NCBI GenBank assembly: GCA_005223125.1
Contig: NJBH01000023.1
Span: 1-61,161, forward strand
Source: Promethearchaeota archaeon Loki_b32
Lineage (GTDB): Archaea > Asgardarchaeota > Lokiarchaeia > Sigyniarchaeales > SOKP01
DNA: 61,161 nucleotides
Reading direction: 5' to 3'
Below are positions 37,298-46,293 of this stretch, in pieces. Each line of letters opens with the position of its first letter. Within the stretch, counting starts at the first letter, position 1. The translations under genes and the position numbers were made by a program. The notes under the pieces were generated by a model. The model was not told where the DNA came from. It made no database searches and saw only the letters and a program-made list of their open reading frames with translations.

Positions 37298-38430
37298 TTA
37301 ATATCCTTTAAGATACTTCTTAATTGGGTTTCTGTTAATAATCTTGGATTATTTTTAACTCTTTCAGGGTTAAATCCATTTTTAATTATAATTTCTCTAT
37401 CCTCTTGATTTTTTATGCCTAATTTTCCAAGGTTTGTTTCTAATCCAACATCATCAATTAATTTTCTAACTTTATCTTTTGCCTCCATAAAATTAGAAAC
37501 TCCTAAGAGTGATATCAGCTCTTTCATAGTTTTTTTAACATAATCAACTCCACGAGGATCTTTAATATCTTCATTACTAACTCTTGAATTAAAAATAATC
37601 ATAGAGGGTAAAGTTAAAGCTACAGCATGTCCATGTGGTACTTTAAAATAAGAGGTAATTGGATATGAAATAGCGTGACAGGCTGTAGTTTTTGTTATAT
37701 TTATTGCCTTACCAGACAAATTTGCAGCAATTGCCATGTTGTATCTAGAATCTCTACTAGGATTTTGAAATGCAGTCAAAATATTACTCATTATCAATGC
37801 TATTGCCTTTTTAGAATAATTTTTTGATTCACTTGTAGAATTAATATTCCAATAGGATTCAATAGCTTGTGTAAATGCATCTAAACCTGAAGTTGCTGTT
37901 AGATTCTTGGGTAAACTTTCAGTAAATTGAGGGTCGACTATAACATATTCAGGCTGCATGTAATCAGAATCTCCTAACGAATATTTATTTTTATCTATAT
38001 AAACAACAGCAAAATGAGTTGCTTCACTTCCGGAACCCGCCGTTGTGGGAATTCGAATTAAAGGAACCCCCTTCTTTTTTATCCTTTTTTGTTTAAGAAC
38101 ATATTCTTCAGGAGAACCATTATTAGTTGATAAAATCGAGATGCATTTACCCATATCTAAAACTGATCCTCCTCCAACAGAAAGAATCACATCAAATTCT
38201 TGCTCTTTAAATAAATCTAATCCTCTTTTTATATCATTAATTTTAGGATTTGGAGAAAAATCATTAAATTGAAAAAAATCATGATCCTTAAGAATTTCGA
38301 GAATAACTTTTTTTATGATAGTTTTTTCAAAAGAGTCCTTTCCAGTTATTAAGAAAATTTTATTGAATGAGGATTCTTCAAGTATTTTCCTTAATTTATT
38401 TATAGAATTAAATCCTAAGTATTCAATCAT
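37294..38430 (-). CDS. Phosphonoacetaldehyde reductase (iron-type alcohol dehydrogenase family)
   Basis: A 378-residue group III alcohol dehydrogenase with the NAD(P) motif SVGGGSVLDMGK (about 84-95), PTTAGSGSEAT (128-138) and a metal region with Asp184 (GLDAFTQAIESYW), His252 and His266 (VPHGHAV). The usual first metal His is Gln188 here, as I recall for phosphonoacetaldehyde reductases. It would reduce phosphonoacetaldehyde to 2-hydroxyethylphosphonate. Adjacent genes are PEP mutase (52 bases upstream) and the nucleotidyltransferase (4-base overlap). Its presence, and the absence of a class V aminotransferase, point to hydroxyethyl- rather than aminoethylphosphonate as the product. Confidence 0.88.
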   Translation of the reverse strand: MIEYLGFNSINKLRKILEESSFNKIFLITGKDSFEKTIIKKVILEILKDHDFFQFNDFSPNPKINDIKRGLDLFKEQEFDVILSVGGGSVLDMGKCISILSTNNGSPEEYVLKQKRIKKKGVPLIRIPTTAGSGSEATHFAVVYIDKNKYSLGDSDYMQPEYVIVDPQFTESLPKNLTATSGLDAFTQAIESYWNINSTSESKNYSKKAIALIMSNILTAFQNPSRDSRYNMAIAANLSGKAINITKTTACHAISYPITSYFKVPHGHAVALTLPSMIIFNSRVSNEDIKDPRGVDYVKKTMKELISLLGVSNFMEAKDKVRKLIDDVGLETNLGKLGIKNQEDREIIIKNGFNPERVKNNPRLLTETQLRSILKDIK

Positions 38431-38482
38431 ATTCTAGGTTAATTTAATTGGAATTATAAAGATATAATTTAATTAGTTTTAA

Positions 38483-40192
38483 TTATATTAATTTTTCAGC
38501 AACATCAACGTCTTTTCTAGTATGAATCTCAAACCATCCTTTATGAACTTCCAATATATCCACTCTGAACCCTCTATCTATCACTTCTTGTATAAGATCT
38601 ATAAAAGATGCTTTATTAAATGAATCGGCCTCATGAAAATTCCCTTTATGGTTCAAATTGCACTCATTATATATCCTTCTAATGATCTCAACCCCATATT
38701 CTGAGAAGTATGCGATTCCAGTAAATTCATAATCTGCCATGTCCATATTAATTGTTCTTCCAATTCTTATAATTTCATTTTCCACTTGGTATAAATCCCT
38801 TGTTTGTTCGCTTGGTTTATTTTTTGTTAAAATAAGTTCAAGATTTTTATCAATCTTATGTTTATGATATGTATAAGAATTATCTAAAACCAAAATAATA
38901 TCTCCTTTTGATATAAGCAGATTTTTTATTATTTTTTCATTGAACAGAATATCGGAATAAATAAATATGAATCCACCCTCCATTTCCTCTTCGGCTTTAA
39001 AGAGAGAATGTAAAATGTAATATTTATCATATTCTTCATTATTAATGTATTTTACCCCATCGACATTAAATTCTTCTTTTTTAAATCCTCTAATAACAAT
39101 TATTTCACTGATACCACAATTTTTTAACGTTTCTATTTGCCTTTGGAGAACAGGTTTACCCTTTAAGATAGTCATTGCTTTTGGAATTTCAAATTCTGGA
39201 TCTGCACCAGCAGCAGGAATTATAACTTTTATAGTGCCTTTAATATATTTCATATCTTTTTCTTTGACATCCAAAAACCCCACATCTTTAAAAACCGTTT
39301 TCACAGGGCTACACATAGCTTCTGCTTCAAAAGCTCTTTTATTTCTTAAAATGATCGAAGCTGTTTCCTTCATTGCCTTATGAGCCGCTCGTAACAGGTG
39401 ATTAGCATAAATTACAATGTTAAAACCATGATCTTTTAATTCATCCTCAGTAATTGTATTATAAGTAGTGGGAACGCATACTAATGGCTTTCTATCCCCT
39501 AACTCCTTTGATAGCTTTTCATATTCATTAGCAAAATCGAATATCTCTTTTGGATTGATATTTTTAGAATGAATCATAATTCCATCTGCACCTGCTAATA
39601 GATACTTTTTTGCTCTATAAATAGCATCTTTTAATCCTGCACCTGAAATTAAACTTTCAATCCGAGCTATAAGCATAAAATCGTTTGAGATTTGGACTTC
39701 CTTACCCCTTTTGATTTTCGTAGCAAAAACATCTGGATCTTCCTGATCTTGAATTGTACCACTTTCTAGACTATTTCTCTTTGGAAATTTTTTATCCTCA
39801 ATAATAACCATTGAAACGCCCATATCTTCTAAGGATCTTATAAAATATTCGAATTTCGCAGCTTCACCACCAGTATCACCGTCAATAATAATAGGCTTAT
39901 TTGAACTGTTTAAAACTTGTCTGATTGTTTCATATCGAGATTCAACTCCGATAATTTCAATATCAGGATATCCTTTTGAAGCGCTATCTGTGAAACTACT
40001 AAACCAGAAACCATCAAATTCGAGAATTTCGTCTCTAACGTTCTCCTTAATATTATTAGCAATAATAGCGCTAAGTCCATTGTGAGTTTCTAGAATTCTT
40101 ACAAAACCCTTGTTAATAAGCAATTTTTTCAAAATACTCCTTCTATCATTAGGTAAGATTCTCCCTTTTAATTTTAATTCCATCCTTATCAC
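38483..40192 (-). CDS. Phosphoenolpyruvate mutase fused to a nucleotidyltransferase-like domain
   Basis: Residues about 15-315 are PEP mutase of the isocitrate-lyase fold: SSFTDSASKGYPD, the metal-binding DGDTGG (104-109), the diagnostic loop EDKKFPKRNSL (132-142) that separates true mutases from lyases, and ARIESLISGAG. It converts phosphoenolpyruvate to 3-phosphonopyruvate, creating the C-P bond. Residues about 321-569 are a GT-A nucleotidyltransferase-like domain, but the usual Gly-rich G.G.R loop is replaced by PAAGADPEFEIPKAM, while the downstream YSDILF and end motifs resemble the 41703 protein. Such fusions are known in phosphonate pathways. An alternative start is Met4 (40183). It leads the core phosphonate genes on the minus strand. 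Confidence 0.93.
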   Translation of the reverse strand: MIRMELKLKGRILPNDRRSILKKLLINKGFVRILETHNGLSAIIANNIKENVRDEILEFDGFWFSSFTDSASKGYPDIEIIGVESRYETIRQVLNSSNKPIIIDGDTGGEAAKFEYFIRSLEDMGVSMVIIEDKKFPKRNSLESGTIQDQEDPDVFATKIKRGKEVQISNDFMLIARIESLISGAGLKDAIYRAKKYLLAGADGIMIHSKNINPKEIFDFANEYEKLSKELGDRKPLVCVPTTYNTITEDELKDHGFNIVIYANHLLRAAHKAMKETASIILRNKRAFEAEAMCSPVKTVFKDVGFLDVKEKDMKYIKGTIKVIIPAAGADPEFEIPKAMTILKGKPVLQRQIETLKNCGISEIIVIRGFKKEEFNVDGVKYINNEEYDKYYILHSLFKAEEEMEGGFIFIYSDILFNEKIIKNLLISKGDIILVLDNSYTYHKHKIDKNLELILTKNKPSEQTRDLYQVENEIIRIGRTINMDMADYEFTGIAYFSEYGVEIIRRIYNECNLNHKGNFHEADSFNKASFIDLIQEVIDRGFRVDILEVHKGWFEIHTRKDVDVAEKLI

Positions 40193-40373
40193 TTTAATTT
40201 ATTTTAATTACTAGATTTAATGTGAAATACTGATACAAGTTTATTTTTGAATAATCTCGAACTCATAATTAATAAAGTCTTCATAAATTAAATACTTAAA
40301 TGTAACAAGTTTAATTAGCTTTTCCTATTCAAAAAATAGCTAATACTAAAAATAAAAAAAATAGAATTGAATT

Positions 40374-41687
40374 TTAAATATATTCTTTTCTCTCTGGCAT
40401 ACTTTTCCAATCTAATAATAGGACTAATCCCCCTATTAATGCAACTATAATCCAGAGTAAAAAAGCAGCTTCGGAACCCGCAGTATCAATAAGAGCTCCT
40501 GATGTAAAAGATGTAATTGCAGCGCCAATATATCCCCATCCATCAATAAACCCAGTAGCAGCAGAAGCAGCTTTTCTTGTGCCAAACTCCATTGGTATAG
40601 TAGCAACTAGAAGAGCATGAGGTCCAAAATTTAAAAATCCAATTAAAAGTAATACTGGAATTCCAAAAACAATATCAAGTGGGGGCAACAATGTATAAAT
40701 AACCAATGTTAATGATAGCGCAAAAAATAGGGCACAAATCACAGGCATTCTTCTTTTTCCGGCAAATTTATCAGAAATCCAAGCACCAACAATAACTCCA
40801 ATTGTACCACCTATTGGATAGAAAATAGATTTCCATATTGGAAAAAATCCTGCACCTGTAATTTCAGGACTTAAGAGATATGGTAACCAATCTGTTAATC
40901 CGTATCTTACCATATTCAAACAAAATAACCCAAAAGAAGCAAAAAGAACAGTTTTTGTCTTAATGATTGTACCAATTGTGTATTTAAAGCCCACAAAATC
41001 ATCTTCACGACACTCACCCATTACAATTTTCCCATCGCATTCCTCTTCCAATGTTGGTAAGCCAACTTCTTCAGGAGCATTTCTACCTCGTAAATAAAAA
41101 TGTATCGCCATGAAAAGCATTATAATTCCAGGGAAGATGAAAGAAAATCTCCAATTTAAGCTGAGTGTGTCAGTGATTAAAATTGCTATAAACCATGATA
41201 CTACACCTCCAAGTAAATATGAAGTAGCGAGTCTACTGGACCATTTTCCTCTCTCGTCTGGAGGATGCCAATTGGCTATGGTTTTAACTGAAGGTGCCCA
41301 TCCCATTGATTGAAAATATCCATTTAAACCCCATAACAGAAATATAAGCCAAAGAAAATCAAAGGCTACTCCCATAAATAAATTTATGACTGAAGAAACA
41401 ATCAAACCAATGGTTATAAACCGTCTTGCCCCTATCTTATCCCCTAAAAAACCATTAACAAATTGCCCAAAAGCATAAGCCAAGAAAAAGGTAGTTCCAA
41501 CAAATCCCATTACTGTTGCTGAAATCCCATATTCAGGCATAAGATGGGGTTTTGCAATGGAGAGATTAGTACGTCCGATATAATATATCATATAAGTAAT
41601 CCAAACTGTAAAAAATATCCGCATCCTCCATTGTTTAAATTTTTCTTTTACTTCAGTTTCACTAGCAGTGTTTTCAATTTCGCTCAT
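40374..41687 (-). CDS. OPA-family major facilitator (GlpT/UhpT-like)
   Basis: The 437-residue product has 12 predicted helices with the organophosphate:phosphate antiporter features: YYIGRTNLSIAKP in helix 1, the loop 2-3 motif GDKIGARR, and NGYFQSMGWAPSVKTIANW in the middle. Family members exchange glycerol-3-phosphate, hexose-6-phosphate or phosphoglycerate for inorganic phosphate. Because it lies 15 bases after a nucleotidyltransferase and 181 bases before PEP mutase, it may move an organophosphate or phosphonate connected with the pathway, in either direction. That link is inference from position only. Confidence 0.85.
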   Translation of the reverse strand: MSEIENTASETEVKEKFKQWRMRIFFTVWITYMIYYIGRTNLSIAKPHLMPEYGISATVMGFVGTTFFLAYAFGQFVNGFLGDKIGARRFITIGLIVSSVINLFMGVAFDFLWLIFLLWGLNGYFQSMGWAPSVKTIANWHPPDERGKWSSRLATSYLLGGVVSWFIAILITDTLSLNWRFSFIFPGIIMLFMAIHFYLRGRNAPEEVGLPTLEEECDGKIVMGECREDDFVGFKYTIGTIIKTKTVLFASFGLFCLNMVRYGLTDWLPYLLSPEITGAGFFPIWKSIFYPIGGTIGVIVGAWISDKFAGKRRMPVICALFFALSLTLVIYTLLPPLDIVFGIPVLLLIGFLNFGPHALLVATIPMEFGTRKAASAATGFIDGWGYIGAAITSFTSGALIDTAGSEAAFLLWIIVALIGGLVLLLDWKSMPERKEYI

Positions 41688-41702
41688 TTTTTTTTCCTAA
41701 TT

Positions 41703-42467
41703 TTATATTTTTCCTTTTTTAATTAATTGTTTAGCATATTCATAATCTTCATCTGTATCCAACTCAACCCAATTTCCTTGAATATCTACAGAATAAATAG
41801 GATATCCTCTATTAATAAGTTCTTCAAACATATCTGTTAAGTATGCTTTATCGAAAGTTGTGGCGTCATGAAAACGTCCATCATACTTACACGTTTTATT
41901 ATACTTTGCACGGTTATAATTACGTGTAAGGATTTCTGCTCCTTTTTTAGAAATCTTGCCTAAACCTATGAATTCTCCATAGGCAACATCAGGATTAAAA
42001 AATTTTGAAAGACGAGTTACTTTTCCATCAACAACGCAAGCTAACTCTGCTTCGTCTGTGGGATGTTTTGTTCGATTTTCATATCTTATTCTCCAATCTC
42101 TATCAATTATAAGATTAAAATCATGTGGAGCATCTAAGAGTTTTTGAACAACTTTTTTATTATAAAGGATATCTGAGTATGTAAATATAAACTCTTCGTC
42201 CAATTCTGGTTCCGCGTAAAAAAGAGATTCAAGAATATTATTGTTATAATAATTATCATTGTCATAATACTTGATATTTGGTAGATTAATTGTTTCTTTC
42301 TGATATCCACGAATAATGACAATATCATTAATACCACAACTATAAAAAACCTCTAGAATCCTATCAAGAATTGTTATTCCTTCAATTTCTAATAAGCATT
42401 TGGGTTTATATTCTGTAAAGGGTCGTAATCTAGTACTTGGTCCTGCTGCGATGATTATAGCTTTCAT
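41703..42467 (-). CDS. Nucleotidyltransferase, LicC/PntC-like
   Basis: A 254-residue GT-A-fold enzyme with the intact nucleotide motif IIAAGPSTRLRPFTEYKPK, a metal Asp in FTYSDILYN and an acidic C-terminus WVELDTDEDYEYA. It is clearly related to the C-terminal domain of the PEP mutase fusion (shared YSDILxN and GRFHDATTFDKA/GNFHEADSFNKA segments), so the two may be paralogues within one pathway, one with an intact loop and one without. Probably activates a phosphonate or phospho-alcohol with CTP. The start codon lies in a 162-base gap after the sulfatase-like gene; 15 bases follow before the transporter. Confidence 0.8.
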   Translation of the reverse strand: MKAIIIAAGPSTRLRPFTEYKPKCLLEIEGITILDRILEVFYSCGINDIVIIRGYQKETINLPNIKYYDNDNYYNNNILESLFYAEPELDEEFIFTYSDILYNKKVVQKLLDAPHDFNLIIDRDWRIRYENRTKHPTDEAELACVVDGKVTRLSKFFNPDVAYGEFIGLGKISKKGAEILTRNYNRAKYNKTCKYDGRFHDATTFDKAYLTDMFEELINRGYPIYSVDIQGNWVELDTDEDYEYAKQLIKKGKI

Positions 42468-42629
42468 TTGCTAAAACTTCCATGTTTAATTTATGTTTTA
42501 ACTCTATTTACAATAAATAGTTTTATATAAAAATTGTAGATTTTATTAATTTCTTTCGGAAATATATAGAGTTCACATATTACAAAAATGTTAAAATAAT
42601 TAATCGAAATATAATAGGAAATTTAAATT

Positions 42630-44135
42630 CTAATTGTAATATTTTCTTAAATGCTTATTAAAATAAAGAGGAAAATATAAAATCCAAACTAAAATTTCTT
42701 TCCATCTTTGAAAGAGTTGATTTCTTCTAACAATAATTGATTTTATAACAAATCTTAAGTATCCTGTTTTATTCCACTGATCTGATACATCAGATAATTC
42801 AGTATCTAGAATTAAGTAATTTTTTGAAATGTTCTTATATTTCTTTATTAATTTTTTTAACCCATAACCAGTTAATCTGTTGAAAAAAAGAATAGTTGTA
42901 ACATCTTGTATTTGAGAGGTATTTCTATTGATTATATCATGTTGATTGATTACAACATTTTTTGCTTTTAGTGTTTCTCGTAAATATTTTACTAGAGTAG
43001 GGGGAAATTGGTCAGGCATTAAAATAGTTTTAGATTTTAGTTTAGGCAATATACTATGATTATATAATGAATCCAAAGTTGATTTGAAATTATCATAAGC
43101 TTTTGATTCTGTATCTAAATAAAAATTATATAATTCATTGTAAATTTCAGGAAATTTTTCCTTAATATCTTTTTCTTCCAGCTTGTCATTAGCAAGGTTA
43201 AATAATGAAAACTTTCCATTATCATTGAGTAATTTCCAATCACCTTTGGTTATCATAGTCTTCTTTATTGATTGAAACATTAAATAACAATCACCTCTTA
43301 CCTTTCTTTCACTATTAACATCGATATCATTCTCTATCAATGGTTTGAATGAAATGGAATGTCTATCATGTTCAGTTTCAATATTTAAGTAATTTAAAAT
43401 AGTTTCCAGTATATCTATTAGATATACTCTCTTATATATTGTTCTAAATGTTGCAGTTGTTAAAATTGATGGAATTCTTATGAATAAAGCTGGTTGCATT
43501 GAAGATTGATGTATATCATCAAAATGTAATAGTTTTGTTTTTTTGTATAGAATTTTGTCATAATATCCATGATCAGAATTAAGAATAAATATAGAATTGT
43601 TCCAAAAATTATTCTTCTTTAAAAATTGAATAATCTTTCTAATATATCGGTCAACTTGAGGGTCACTAGGTCTAAAGAATATGAAATATAGATTTTTTTC
43701 CTTTGATTTTATATGCTCAACTTTTTCCATAAACAGATCATAAATTTCTTTCGCATCTAACCAATGGTCTCCTTGATACATCTCTTCGATATAATAAGGA
43801 TTGAGAATATCCTTTAGAACAATTACCTGCTCTCTACCAAATATAATGGATTCAATATTATATCCTTCTTGTTTTAAAGGATAAATACTATTATTTAATT
43901 CTAAACTTGGAAGGTTCTCTATTGATCGATAATAATCAGGGAATATATAATAGGGAAATCTACCAGTTAAAAATGAAAGAAGAGATAAATTTGTTGAAGG
44001 AAATTGAGAAACACAGTCTTCAAAATATAATCCTTCTTTATTCTTTTTTAGTTTTTTATATATTGGAAGCAACCCATGCAGATCAGATCTTTCATAATTA
44101 CAGATTGAATCAGTGACTATCCAAAAAATATTCAT
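42630..44135 (-). CDS. Sulfatase/alkaline-phosphatase-superfamily enzyme, possible phosphonate/phospho-alcohol transferase
   Basis: The 501-residue product has the superfamily skeleton: first metal Asp in IVTDSICNYE (residue about 8), a nucleophile region FPSTNLSLLSFLTGRFP, and the second metal pair in NSDHGYYD near residue 190. The Cys/Ser-x-Pro-x-Arg motif of true sulfatases is absent. It has no signal peptide or N-terminal membrane domain; the last 120 residues form a distinct basic domain. Superfamily members hydrolyse or transfer sulfate, phosphate esters and phosphonates. Within a phosphonate cluster it could hydrolyse or transfer phosphonate esters on a glycan or lipid; this is inference. 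Confidence 0.7.
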   Translation of the reverse strand: MNIFWIVTDSICNYERSDLHGLLPIYKKLKKNKEGLYFEDCVSQFPSTNLSLLSFLTGRFPYYIFPDYYRSIENLPSLELNNSIYPLKQEGYNIESIIFGREQVIVLKDILNPYYIEEMYQGDHWLDAKEIYDLFMEKVEHIKSKEKNLYFIFFRPSDPQVDRYIRKIIQFLKKNNFWNNSIFILNSDHGYYDKILYKKTKLLHFDDIHQSSMQPALFIRIPSILTTATFRTIYKRVYLIDILETILNYLNIETEHDRHSISFKPLIENDIDVNSERKVRGDCYLMFQSIKKTMITKGDWKLLNDNGKFSLFNLANDKLEEKDIKEKFPEIYNELYNFYLDTESKAYDNFKSTLDSLYNHSILPKLKSKTILMPDQFPPTLVKYLRETLKAKNVVINQHDIINRNTSQIQDVTTILFFNRLTGYGLKKLIKKYKNISKNYLILDTELSDVSDQWNKTGYLRFVIKSIIVRRNQLFQRWKEILVWILYFPLYFNKHLRKYYN

Positions 44136-44278
44136 TGGGGTACCTTTTTTAATATCTATTTTAATGTTTTTAATTATTTGAGTATAAATGCATTTAATGA
44201 TTAATTAAATGATAAAAATTTATTGCATCATGCTTAACTCTTAAAATTATTATTCTAACTTAATTACTCACTATTCTA

Positions 44279-45388
44279 TTATTGCAAACATTTTTCATAT
44301 GTATCTAAAACAGTTTGTGCGCTCTTTTTCCAGGAAAATTTCTTGACTCTTTCAAAACCCTTATTTATTAGATTATTCCGTAAATTTGTATCATTAATTA
44401 TCTGAATAATTTTATTCGCAAGTTCACTTGGATCTCTGTTATCATTTAAAATTAGGGCAGCATCTCCTACAACTTCTGGGATAGCAAAAGCATTTGATGT
44501 AATAACCGGGCAACCACAAGCCATAGCTTCTATATTGGGTATACCAAATCCTTCGAAAAATGATGGAAATACAAAAACTTCAGCTAAATTTAAAAGCTCA
44601 ATAATTTCTTCTCGAGAAATAAAGCCTGTAAAAATAATATCTTTAAGTATATTCTTCTTTTTGACAAATTCAACTACTTTTTGATTTTTCCATCCTTTCC
44701 CTCCCAAAACAAATTTTAGATCAAATTTTTTTTCTTTTAGAATTTGAAATGCATTTAGCATTGTCCAAGGGTTTTTTCTCACAGAATATTTACTCAAATG
44801 AAAAATAAAAGGTTTATCTATTCCAAATTTTTTTTTGGCTTTTATTGGATTATCTTTATATTTTTTGAAATCCTTGTCTACAGAGCTATGAGTAAAAAAG
44901 ATTTTATCTTTTTTCACATGGTATTGATTAGTAATAAAAAATTTACCCGCTTTTGAACCCACAAATATGTAATCCATTTTTCGAATATAAAATGGCTTAA
45001 TAATTCTTGAGTGCAACACTTTAATTTTAGAATATTGATATGGAAAATAGAATTGTGCTGCTCCTCCTCCATGGATTGAAGTAATTTTTTTTGGTTTTCT
45101 TAACCAAATAGGAGAGAATATAGTTATAGGATAAAAATGAAGAATATCAAATTTTTCCTTTATAAGCTTAATAGTTGCTAATAATGGATTTTTAGAAATA
45201 ATAAGTTGATCTGCTTTTTTATAAATTTCATTGTTATTTTTCGAGTAATGTATAAGTACAATATGAAATCTATCATTAATATTTAAAATATTATTAACTA
45301 ATTGTCTTAAATAACTACCACTTCCACTTGTTCCTTGATCTATTGGTTTTGTAAAAATCCCTACTTTTGGCCGGTTATTTGATTTCAA
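44279..45388 (-). CDS. GT4-family glycosyltransferase
   Basis: A 369-residue GT-B-fold enzyme. The N-terminal domain has GTSGSGSYLRQLV (acceptor/phosphate loop) and the C-terminal domain HLSKYSVRKNP, VLGGKGWKNQ, FTGFISREEI and the retaining-GT4 nucleotide-sugar signature FPSFFEGFGIPNIEAMACG with the conserved Glu residues. It transfers a sugar from a nucleotide donor to a membrane-bound glycan precursor on the cytoplasmic side. The CDP-alcohol phosphotransferase is 29 bases upstream, so the pair is probably co-transcribed. Sugar specificity unknown. Confidence 0.9.
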   Translation of the reverse strand: MKSNNRPKVGIFTKPIDQGTSGSGSYLRQLVNNILNINDRFHIVLIHYSKNNNEIYKKADQLIISKNPLLATIKLIKEKFDILHFYPITIFSPIWLRKPKKITSIHGGGAAQFYFPYQYSKIKVLHSRIIKPFYIRKMDYIFVGSKAGKFFITNQYHVKKDKIFFTHSSVDKDFKKYKDNPIKAKKKFGIDKPFIFHLSKYSVRKNPWTMLNAFQILKEKKFDLKFVLGGKGWKNQKVVEFVKKKNILKDIIFTGFISREEIIELLNLAEVFVFPSFFEGFGIPNIEAMACGCPVITSNAFAIPEVVGDAALILNDNRDPSELANKIIQIINDTNLRNNLINKGFERVKKFSWKKSAQTVLDTYEKCLQ

Positions 45389-45417
45389 CTTTATTTTAAC
45401 ATTTCTTTGATTTGTAA

Positions 45418-46293
45418 TTAATCATATATATTCGCAGATTGAAAAATCTTGATAATATCCTTTTCAAACGTTTTAAATTTAATAATTATAAATGATGTAA
45501 ATACAATAAACATAAAAATAGTATAAACTATCATAATAAGTTCTAATATCTGTAAATAACCAAAATTCATATATAATATGAAGCCAATGAAAAATACCGT
45601 TATAATGATATAAGGATGACTAAAAGCATTAACAAGATTAATAATTAAACCTTTTATAGATTTAATAAATCCTTTTTTTGACGATTGTAATTCGTTACTT
45701 TCTACTTTTTGATTAATAATATTTCTGATTTCACTCTTTGTAGACGCTATAATGGCTATCTTACGGATTACTCTTACTCCTAATAAAAGGTAAGACGCTA
45801 CTGCTCCTAAAATTATGTATAGAAATTCTGTATTAATATTATAAATACTATAACCAATGGCAAAGAAAAACCATCCCAGAAAGATTAAATGTCCTATCTC
45901 ATCGTAATAAATTCCTCGCAATGAAATTTGTTTTTTATACCTTGCAATCTCCCCGTCTACTTCATCAGAAAGATAATATAGATATAATAATATAAAACCA
46001 AGGATAATGAAAAAGTTACTACCTAACCCAATCAATAATAATCCTATTAAACCAATTACAATTCCGAAAACTGTAACAAAATTTGCAGTAATTGGGGTTT
46101 TTACTAATATCCAGGTGATAAAAGGAGAGATAAAGTGAGCAGGAGAGTGCCACCAAGCCTTTTTTCTTTTTGTTCTTTCTAATTTTTTTCCTTGAGCGAT
46201 CCTTTTGAATTCTTTAAATTTCATCTTACATTTTAAAAACATTTTAATTTGTAATATCCTTACAAATTTTTTGAAAAATAAATTATTTATCAA
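45418..46293 (-). CDS. CDP-alcohol phosphotransferase with His in place of the fourth motif Asp
   Basis: An integral membrane enzyme with about six helices and the family motif D..DG..AR........G...D...x. Here it reads Asp110, Asp113-Gly114, Ala117-Arg118, Gly127, Asp131 and then His135 where most families have a fourth Asp (the proposed catalytic base). These enzymes transfer a phospho-alcohol from a CDP donor to a hydroxyl; in phosphonate clusters they can place a CDP-activated phosphonate on a lipid or glycan. The TTG at 46293 is the longest start, but the ATG at 46224 (MKFKEFKRIAQGK) looks more natural. First gene of the minus-strand phosphonate cluster. The His may mark a subfamily with altered chemistry. 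Confidence 0.85.
   Translation of the reverse strand: MINNLFFKKFVRILQIKMFLKCKMKFKEFKRIAQGKKLERTKRKKAWWHSPAHFISPFITWILVKTPITANFVTVFGIVIGLIGLLLIGLGSNFFIILGFILLYLYYLSDEVDGEIARYKKQISLRGIYYDEIGHLIFLGWFFFAIGYSIYNINTEFLYIILGAVASYLLLGVRVIRKIAIIASTKSEIRNIINQKVESNELQSSKKGFIKSIKGLIINLVNAFSHPYIIITVFFIGFILYMNFGYLQILELIMIVYTIFMFIVFTSFIIIKFKTFEKDIIKIFQSANIYD

Noticed and set aside
42630-44135. Secreted sulfatase
   Set aside because: No signal peptide and no C/S-x-P-x-R motif; only the general alkaline-phosphatase superfamily is supported.
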